Both the position numbers and the translations under genes were made by a program. This document shows, in pieces, positions 57,501 through 64,000 of a stretch of DNA of 64,000 nucleotides. The notes under the pieces were generated by a model, which saw only the letters and a program-made list of their open reading frames with translations, ran no database searches and had not been told where the DNA came from. This DNA is from Delphinapterus leucas (taxonomy: Eukaryota > Chordata > Mammalia > Artiodactyla > Monodontidae). Position 1 is the first letter of the stretch. Each line of letters starts with the position of its first letter. The stretch is taken from contig NW_022098069.1 of assembly GCF_002288925.2 (NCBI RefSeq), positions 86,225,606-86,289,605 of the forward strand. Reading direction: 5' to 3'.

Positions 57501-60500
57501 CAAATGATGCGACCGACAAGGGATTAGTTCCCATTCAGATTTGACTCTTAACTTCCAAACACGCGTCGTTTCCTGACTTCATCCTCTGCTTACCTTTTCT
57601 TTCTTTCCTTCATACACGACTCTGAGTGATGAAGTCATAGCATTTTACAAATTTCTGCTCAAATGATACCTCATTACCAGAATGCCTTATTGGAAGTAAA
57701 CTGCATTTGATTCATTTGCAACTCAGAGAATTTCCTGTGATGTAATTTTGGGTTATTTGCATAATGCTTTAACTCTTGGTATGATTTGAGCTTTTTGAAG
57801 GCAGGCAAAGGTGGTCTCATCTTTGATGCTGCCACAGGTGGGTTGATCTGTGAATTCAGCTCTTACCGATTTGTAGGAGCTTTCTACAGACATGTAAAAC
57901 ATATGAAGGACTTTACTATTTCATTATTTATGTTGTATTTTCCTCAACATTTTGGGGGGTCTTTTTTTGTTTGTACTACTTCAGAAAAAGTTTTTTTTTT
58001 TTTAAACAGAAAAAACAAAGTCCATAATCCCACATTAAAAAAAAAATTTGGGGTGGGGGACTTCTCTGGTGGCGCAGTGGTTAAGAATCCACCTGCCAAT
58101 GTAGGGGACATGGGTTCAAGCCCTGGTCCGGGAAGATCCCACACGCTGCGGAGCAACTAAATCCGTGTGCTGCAACTACTGAACCTGTGCTCTAGAGCCC
58201 GCGAGCCACAACTACTGAGCCCACGTGCCACAACTACTGAAGCCTGCATGCCTGGAGCCTGTGCTCCACAACAAGAGAAGCCACCACAGTGAGAAGCCCG
58301 TGCACTGCAACAAAGAGTAGCCCCCACTCGCTGCAACTAGAGAAAGCCCACACGCAGCAATGGAGACCCAAAGCAGCCAAAAATAAATAAATTTATTAAA
58401 AAAGATTTTTTTTTTCTTTTTTACATGTTCACACACGCACTCACACAGTGAAAGGGTTTATATGTACATTGTTTTCTTAGTTCAGGCTTTTTCTTTGTTG
58501 AAACATCTCCCCTTATTGCTTCCCCGAGTTAACAACTTAGCATATGCCTTTTGTGTTTTTGTTTTCATGATAGTAATTATAGCTTGTGTGTGTGTGGCTA
58601 TGTTGTGCCACCCAGACCTCCACCTCCTTGGATGGGATTGGCTGAGGGCTTTGTTGCAACTGTATCACATTTGAGCTTCCACTCCCTCAGTCCTTCTGCT
58701 CCCCAAGAGCGCCCCCAAGTAAACGTTTGCAGGAAAAGCTCAGTCTGGTCCCCAGGGAACTTGATCTATGCAGTGGGTGCCAGTAGTGGTCTGAGAAAGC
58801 AGACATGGCATTTTGGAATTTGGTCACCCTTAGGTGGGCTGGCACTGATGACTTCATCACAAGTTGTAGGTGAAATACGGATGGCAGCGGTGCAGTTAAA
58901 GCTTTTACTAGGGGTGGCTGGTCTGGCATACCAGTGCAAGCAGTTGTGCGAGCTGCTGGGCAGTACTATGTATTTGAAAAGAATAGGGCAATGGAAGAGA
59001 ATGGCATTGGTGGCTGTGGCTGGGCCCTTTGGAAAAAGACAAAGGCCAAGCGTGGTTAATTAGCAATTAAAGGGTAAATGTGATAGCCAGAGGGCTCACC
59101 TGCTAGCCTGTGAAGAGACCACCTGCAGTCACAGCCCACCCCCCCCCCCCCAGCCTAGTATGGCTGGTAGAGCTCCAGAGGAGGTTGGATGCTCAGCCCT
59201 GGCGGGTGTTCTACCTCAAGGTCAGGGCCTTGACCAGGAAGAGGGACCTGACCCTGAGATGCAGGATGGGGACGTCTCGATTGGTGCATTCAAGTTTGAA
59301 TCCCAGGTACCTCTGGGACCTGCAGAAGTAGCTACTCCTCTCTGTTAAAGGCCAGCCCCCTTCTCTCTACCCGCCAGTCCCCCAGCTTAAAGACAGTGCA
59401 AGAGGGTTCTATCTTGAGAAATACACATCCTCCCTCAGGAAATGCCACCTCTTTTGGCCATTAAGTCACTACATAACCTGGCCAAGAGGTACCAGGGCCT
59501 GTTAAGGGAGTGGATGAGACGGGCTGGTCAGGGAACAGAAACCCTATAGTCATTGGAACAGGGAAAGTTTAAAGCATTATTAACTAGTAATGGGATTAGC
59601 TGACAAGAAGTAAAGAAAACTGAGGATTACAATAATAGCAGACGCAGGGAGCATCTACCTGCGGCAGTGTCGAAGGAAGGAACAAAACTGGAATGACCTG
59701 GCCAGGTGACGTCCACCAGCCTCTGTCATCTATTGTCCCTGTATGGGCAACTTGGGCTCTTTAATGGAGTGACCATGGGGCTGGGGCGGAGGCTACGCGT
59801 GCGCCCAACAGCATGGCGCTCCCACTCACCAGGGCCGATCTCGCCGTTGCCTCTGTTGAATTTCCAATGACACACTGAACTCTGGGTCCCCAATAGTACT
59901 GAACTTTGAGAACAGTCACTTGGGGGCTAGTTGGCAATACTGGACCCCTTGTGCCCCCAAAGGTGCCGTTATTCGTCTTGACTCGAATCCACATGTATTC
60001 CAGGCACGGGTTTGCCTTTCCCATATGCAGGGCCTCAGTGAGCTCCGTAATACAAGGCTCACAGAGCCTTTGACCCACTGACACAGAATCCTGCATAGCA
60101 TCGCCCTGGATATAGGAACCCACTTTACAGCAAAGGAGCTGCAGTGGGCACGTGATCATGGGACCCACAGGTTCCATCACAGCCACACACCCAGAAATGC
60201 CAGCCCAACAGAGTGGTAGAGTGGTGGGTAGCAGGCTGAGCTCAGGTGACCTCCAGGCTGCAGTATACACTGTACGTCAGTGACCATTGCAGGATGCAGT
60301 GTCCCCAGTGTAGATAATTAAGGGCTCTGGGAGCCAAAAGGCGGCAGTGGGAGTGGCCCTGCTTACCATCACTCCCAATGCCCCTCCCAATAAATTTGTG
60401 TTTCTCTCTCCAGATACCTCTGGGTTCTGCAGGTTTAGTCTTGACTCCCCAGGGGAAACCCACCAGGGACAAAGGAAAAGTACTGTTGGATTTCAAGCTA

Positions 60501-63500
60501 TAGCCGCTGCACAGTCATTTCAAGTTCTGTACTCCAATAGACTGGCAGGCAAGTGAGGTACTCTCCATCCTGCTAGGGGTGACCTCCTGTTCACCAGAGG
60601 TCAGGGCTGCCGTTACATAATGGGGCAGGAAAGCATCTACGTGGCACCCAAGTGATGTGATTGGCCACCTCTTGGTCCTCTGACCAAATTTGCTGGTAAA
60701 TGCAGTGGCCGTGGCCTGAGAAGGGCATGGTGACCAGGGACTTACACCCCTCAGGGATGAGGGTTTGGGTCACGATCAGGCAAGCTACCTAGACCAGCAG
60801 AGGTGCCAAGCCAGGGTGAGGGGAACCTCAGAATGGGTAGGAGAGGGAGGTGAATAGCATTTGCAGCTTTGAGACCAGCTGCAGGACAAGGACAGGCAGT
60901 TCACCCCATTAACCTTCCTTTTAAGTCCCCTCAGGAAGAGGCCCAGCAGAGTCCCGAAGGAGCTGCTCCCAGAACATACCTGAGCTGCGCAGTGTAGTGA
61001 ACACTGTGGGTGCCCCGAGCCCCCACTCATCACCCCAGCTGCTGCTCACCACACAGCCCCTCCCGATGGTTGCCTCAGCTGCAAAGAGCTTCTTTGCCCA
61101 AGGGCACACCATTTTCCCAGGAGCAACCAGGTAATGACTGGTGGGTGCTGGGGAATAAAGGCTCAGCTCCCTTGACCCTGTGGGGGACAACTATACAGGA
61201 CCATGCCAGGTCCAGAGCAGGCCTTTGTAGCGGCCGCATCTTGGACCAGTCCTCCCTCCTTCACTCCCCTACAGACGTTGATCCTGAGAGCGCTACCCCA
61301 AAACCTTTCTGAATGCAAGCCTTCATCTCGGGGTCAGCCTCCCAGGGACCAGACCTGTGCCACTGTATGGGTATAACATACTCATGTACATGAATGGGGA
61401 GATTTGGTCATTGTTTTAAAAAATGGGATCATATTTTCACAGATCTCTGCATCTTCAAGTCAACTAATACAGCTCATTCTTTTCAATGGCTCTGCGCTTC
61501 ATGGTGTGGATGTTACATAATTTATTCATCGACTGCCCTCATGATTGGTATCTCCTTTGTTTTCAGTCCTTTGCCGTAAAGCAATACTGTCATAAATGTT
61601 TTGCTTTAAACCTATTTACTGTTGCACATATTTCTGTGAAACAGATAGCCAGGAGTGAGGTGGTTTGGTTAGATGATTTATACATTTATATCTCTTTGTT
61701 TTGATTGAGGTTACAACACACACACACACACACACACACAGCACAACTATCCTAAGATTATAGTTCAAAATTTCACAAACTGAACACCCGTATAACCTTC
61801 ACCCAGATCAAGAGACGGAACATTGGTAGCATCTCAGAGGCCCATCTTTCCTCCCTTTGGGTTCGTTCTTTTCTTCCCAGCTCCTGAGAGTGATGCGCGT
61901 ATTTTTAACTTTAATAAGTGTCGACACTGTGCTTTCCAAAAAGACCCTAACCATTCACCTTTTTACCAGCAATGAGTGAGACTACCTCTTCTTCTCCATC
62001 TCCAATTATACTTGATTTGTGTCTCCCTGACTACTAGGGAGTTTGGGTATTGCATCATGTTTGTTTGCTCTTTGGATTTGCTATTTTGTGTGTTGCCTCT
62101 CCCTGTCTTTTGCTCACTTTTCCATTGAATTGTTTCTTTTTTGGTCAGTGTAACTTGTATAATAAAAATATTAACCCTTTGTCTTTTTTGTCCCAAACAG
62201 TTTTCCCAATGTATTATTTTCTTTCAGAAGTGGTGCTAGTTATACCATCCCTATTCATTAATCTGTCCTTCTCTACTGCATTAAAATACCATCTTCGTTG
62301 TATATTAAATTCTCATAAGTCCTGGGGTCAGTTTCTGGATTGTCTACTCTGTTTTAGAGATCTTTTTGTCTATTCCTATTCAAATACCTTGTGGATTTGA
62401 TTACAGTGCCTTTATAGTATGTTCTGATAACCTGGCAAAGCAAGTCTTCTTTTATTTTTTTAAAAAAACTTACCTTTCTGGGTCCTGCCTGGTGGTCCAG
62501 TGGCTAAGACTCCACATTCCCAATGCAGGGGTCACAGGTTCGATCCCTGGTCAGGGAACTAAGATCCCGCATGCTGCACGGTGCAGCCGAAAAAGACCCT
62601 TACCTTTCTTCTCTATTTTCAGACATTTAATATTTCATGTGTACTTTGAAATTATTATTTTTTTCAATTAAAAGAACCCTGTAGGGTCTCTGATGAGAAT
62701 TACATTAATTAAAAAAAAATATATATATATATGTTTATTTGGCTGTGCCGGGTCTTAGTTGTGGCACACGGGATCTTCATTGCTGCGTGCGGGATCTTTT
62801 AGTTGTGGTATGCGGGGTCTTTAGTTGAGACACGCGAACTCTTAGTTGCGGCATGTGGGATTTAGTTCCCTGACCAGGGATCGAACCCAGGCCCCCTGCA
62901 TTGGGAGCATGGAGTCTTAGCCACTGGACCACCAGGCAAGTCCCTGCATTAAATTTATATTTAGGAGAATTAAATATTTTGTTCATATCTCAGTGCTGTG
63001 TATTCGCATTTGTATAGATCATGCTTTATGCCATTTTATAAGATTTTAAGTTTCCATCATTGAGTGCCTTGTGCTTTTCTTGTTAAATTAATCCTGAGTA
63101 TAACTTTCCTCTATCGTAAGTGAAAGATTTCCCCCATTTGCATTTCATCGTTGTTATCGTTGCTATAGAGAGAACGTACATCCCAGAGGTTACGAGCCGA
63201 AACTTGAGTCATGTTGCCTGGGGTTGAACCCAGGTTCCATCACTTCCTGTCCAGCCCAAACTTATTAAAATTAAAACAAAATCTAAATGAGAAGTTTGTA
63301 TTAATGATATTTTACTGAAGTTGTAATTGTTCCATTACAATGTTATTCAGTCTAAGAATTTCTTCACCTTTAATACTTACAAGCTTTCTGTAAAATGGTG
63401 AACTTGGGTTTTCAGAATCAAGTATTCAAATGCAAATAACAAGTAATACTTTTTAATAAACACTGCATGATTACATAGATCTGTCTCCAGTTAATTTGAA

Positions 63501-63759
63501 GATACTTTGCATAAATGTTTATTACAATGGTAGTATGCATTTTGGTTGTAAATTTTACTACATTGTTTTAATTAAGTAAATAATGAGTAAATGATTATAG
63601 AGGCTATTGTCAATGTTTAGCTAATTATGTGATTTTAATTTCTTTATTCTCTCATGCTTCCTTTCTGTGTCTTTTAAAGCTGCAGAAGTGGTGGACAAAT
63701 CCAGTGTTGGGTATTCAGTACTACCTGAAGATGGGAAGAATCAATCACTGGAAAAAAAG
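51418..63759 (+). CDS. POLN: POLN, first two coding exons (gene continues beyond window)
   Basis: The coding parts 51418-51550 and 63680-63759 join in phase 1 to 71 residues that begin [20 protein letters not shown] and end NQSLEKK before gtgaaa. This matches the N-terminus of DNA polymerase nu, an A-family polymerase related to the helicase-polymerase POLQ. From family knowledge it is a low-fidelity enzyme active in translesion and possibly recombination-linked synthesis, with testis-enriched expression. The catalytic domain lies far downstream and is not in the window. The exon has an upstream in-frame ATG at 51412-51414 that would add two residues (MK). I chose 51418 because the human protein starts at the equivalent methionine. 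Confidence 0.92.
51610..52020. repeat. possible LTR-like repeat remnant
   Basis: The block has the even, moderately GC-rich texture of a dispersed repeat and stands out from the AT-rich surroundings, but I cannot name a family and see no terminal inverted dinucleotides with confidence. Confidence 0.25.
52021..52904. other. POLN intron, nothing recognised
   Basis: AT-rich intronic sequence. No repeat or gene is recognised. Confidence 0.5.
52914..53232 (+). repeat. CHR-type SINE (long form)
   Basis: The B box is intact (GGTTCGATCCC). The element ends in an (AAAT)n-type tail and is flanked by the perfect 9-base duplication CAAAGAGCC (52905-52913 and 53233-53241). Confidence 0.92.
53338..53535 (+). 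repeat. CHR-type SINE, youngest-looking copy
   Basis: The copy has few apparent mutations, a GC-rich body with GAGCCATGGCCGCTGAGCC, and a perfect 16-base duplication AAAAACTGATAAAATA (53322-53337 and 53536-53551). It is probably a recent, lineage-limited insertion. Confidence 0.94.
53770..54250. repeat. old dispersed repeat, class uncertain
   Basis: The segment with 'gtgggtcaggagcctggg' and 'cttagctgggtcctctgc' through 'tgccacacagtccc' resembles a common old mammalian repeat, possibly the 3' region of an L1M element. I cannot assign the class from memory with certainty. Confidence 0.45.
54251..55339. other. POLN intron, nothing recognised
   Basis: Intronic sequence of mixed composition. The reading frames here are short, overlap on both strands and show no domain. 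Confidence 0.5.
55346..55552 (-). repeat. CHR-type SINE (same young form as 53.3 kb), antisense
   Basis: This copy is nearly the exact reverse complement of the copy at 53338-53535. Its flanks share only an imperfect TACATT-based duplication near 55340 and 55553. Confidence 0.9.
55847..56173 (-). repeat. CHR-type SINE (long form), antisense
   Basis: The long form on the - strand is flanked by the perfect 10-base duplication AGACATTACA (55837-55846 and 56174-56183). Confidence 0.92.
56714..57529 (-). mobile_element. twin-primed, 5'-inverted L1 insertion
   Basis: The insertion is flanked by a perfect 13-base duplication CCCATTCAGATTT (56701-56713 and 57530-57542). On the - strand it consists of an inverted piece of L1 ORF2 (57529 to about 56834) followed by a sense piece of the L1 3' untranslated region (about 56833 to 56730) and an A/T-rich tail. 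The ORF2 piece read on the + strand has an open frame at 56962-57339 from the C-terminal third of ORF2, beyond the reverse transcriptase, so it encodes no working enzyme. This arrangement is the mark of twin priming. Confidence 0.88.
58051..58394 (+). repeat. CHR-type SINE (long form)
   Basis: The head reads GGCGCAGTGGTTAAGAATCC, the body carries the tandem CAACTACTGA-type units of the long form, and it ends in an (AAAT)n tail. The A-rich flanks (ATTAAAAAA near 58034 and 58395) may be the duplication. Confidence 0.88.
58680..61370. repeat. large block of old repeat, possibly an endogenous retrovirus relic
   Basis: About 2.7 kb of GC-richer sequence differs from the AT-rich flanks. Its right end, with AATAAA at 61154-61159 followed by a pyrimidine-rich stretch and 'gtcagcctcccagggacc', resembles the right part of an old long terminal repeat. 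The frames in it (for example 59761-60270 on the - strand) show no domain that I recognise and are broken. An internal region of an ERVL-like element is one possibility; an old L1 5' region is another. Confidence 0.3.
61400..62468 (-). repeat. old L1 fragments, antisense
   Basis: Segments such as 'gtctattcctattcaaatacc' and 'tagtatgttctgataacctgg' read as antisense L1 ORF2. The part at 61.4-61.7 kb resembles the complement of the ORF2 end. Boundaries are uncertain. Confidence 0.45.
61713..61741. repeat. (CA)n microsatellite
   Basis: About 14 uninterrupted CA units form a candidate polymorphic marker. Confidence 0.95.
62480..62598 (+). repeat. CHR-type SINE (short form)
   Basis: It carries an intact B box (GGTTCGATCCC) and is flanked by the perfect 11-base duplication CTTACCTTTCT (62469-62479 and 62599-62609). 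Confidence 0.92.
62713..62944 (-). repeat. CHR-type SINE, antisense
   Basis: On the - strand, the head and a B-box region (complement of GATCGAACCC) are clear, followed by tandem GGCACAC-type units and an A-rich tail with (AT)n. It lies inverted, 114 bases from the preceding SINE. Confidence 0.85.
63680..63759 (+). CDS. POLN: POLN coding exon 2
   Basis: The exon follows a T-rich tract ending AAAG. It encodes [18 protein letters not shown] and ends in EKK at a complete codon before gtgaaa, a weak but acceptable donor. Confidence 0.85.
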
Positions 63760-63794
63760 GTGAAACCTTGCAAGTATGACTAATTCTAAACAGA

Positions 63795-63910
63795 TAACTT
63801 TCATTCATTCAATAAATACTTATCAAGTGTCTACTATATGCTAGGCACTGTGGATGCAACGGTTAAAAAAACAAAAGGAGTTCTTCTCCAGGAGCTGATA
63901 GTTTAATTTG
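63795..63910 (-). repeat. LINE-2 3' end remnant
   Basis: The run 'cattcattcaataaatact' followed by 'ctactatatgctaggcact' is the well-known complement of the L2 3' end. It lies just after POLN exon 2. Confidence 0.65.
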
Positions 63911-64000
63911 TATGAGGGGACTCGGAAGACAGAGAAGCACAATATTTCTCTATGACGTGGTGAATTAGTGTCACTGTAGGAGACAGGGCCAAGTGCTTTG

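Noticed and set aside
59761..60270. Open frame of 169 codons on the - strand with several cysteines
   Set aside because: No recognisable domain, and it lies in an old repeat block. I cannot support it as a gene.
1..64000. CRISPR arrays, bacterial operons, phage or integron structures
   Set aside because: All genes are vertebrate with GT-AG introns. The repeats are SINE, LINE and simple repeats with no regular spacer arrangement.

Overview
This window is mammalian nuclear DNA from a cetartiodactyl, most likely a whale or dolphin. Two things point there. At least fourteen tRNA-derived SINEs of the CHR type are scattered through it, several with intact target-site duplications. Four genes occur in the order and single orientation of the human 4p16.3 block: ZFYVE28 - MXD4 - HAUS3 - POLN. 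I recognised no BovB or Bov-tA repeats, so a ruminant is less likely. No bacterial operon, CRISPR array, phage or complete transposon is present. All genes lie on the + strand and are split by GT-AG introns, so most long uninterrupted reading frames are chance frames in GC-rich DNA.

Layout. 1-2427: intron of ZFYVE28 with two SINEs and decayed L1. 2428-8342: last five coding exons of ZFYVE28 (LST2), ending in a C-terminal FYVE zinc finger; its 3'UTR probably runs to about 9.5 kb. 9.5-18.2 kb: GC-rich intergenic DNA. 18.2-18.8 kb: CpG-island promoter of MXD4 with five CCAAT boxes and a CACGTG E-box. 18805-29815: complete MXD4 (six coding exons, 208 aa), followed by a roughly 3.2 kb 3'UTR that carries a hairpin matching MIR4800. 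33-36.9 kb: intergenic. 36.9-37.9 kb: CpG island that probably serves HAUS3 and POLN together. 38785-49567: complete HAUS3 (four coding exons, 603 aa). 51406-63759: first two coding exons of POLN, which continues past the window.

The genes are unrelated in function. ZFYVE28 restrains EGF-receptor signalling at endosomes. MXD4 is a MAX-partner repressor that opposes MYC. HAUS3 is an augmin subunit in spindle microtubule branching. POLN is an A-family DNA polymerase. HAUS3 and POLN are linked by nesting: HAUS3 lies between the presumed common promoter and the first POLN coding exon.

Base composition changes sharply near 38 kb. The first part is GC-rich with few L1s; the last 26 kb is AT-rich and full of L1 and SINE copies. 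The most interesting structures are a mirror-ordered set of four SINEs in a POLN intron, a twin-primed L1 insertion with a perfect 13-bp duplication, the MIR4800-like hairpin, and the E-box in the MXD4 promoter. I found no convincing evidence of a wholly new biological system.
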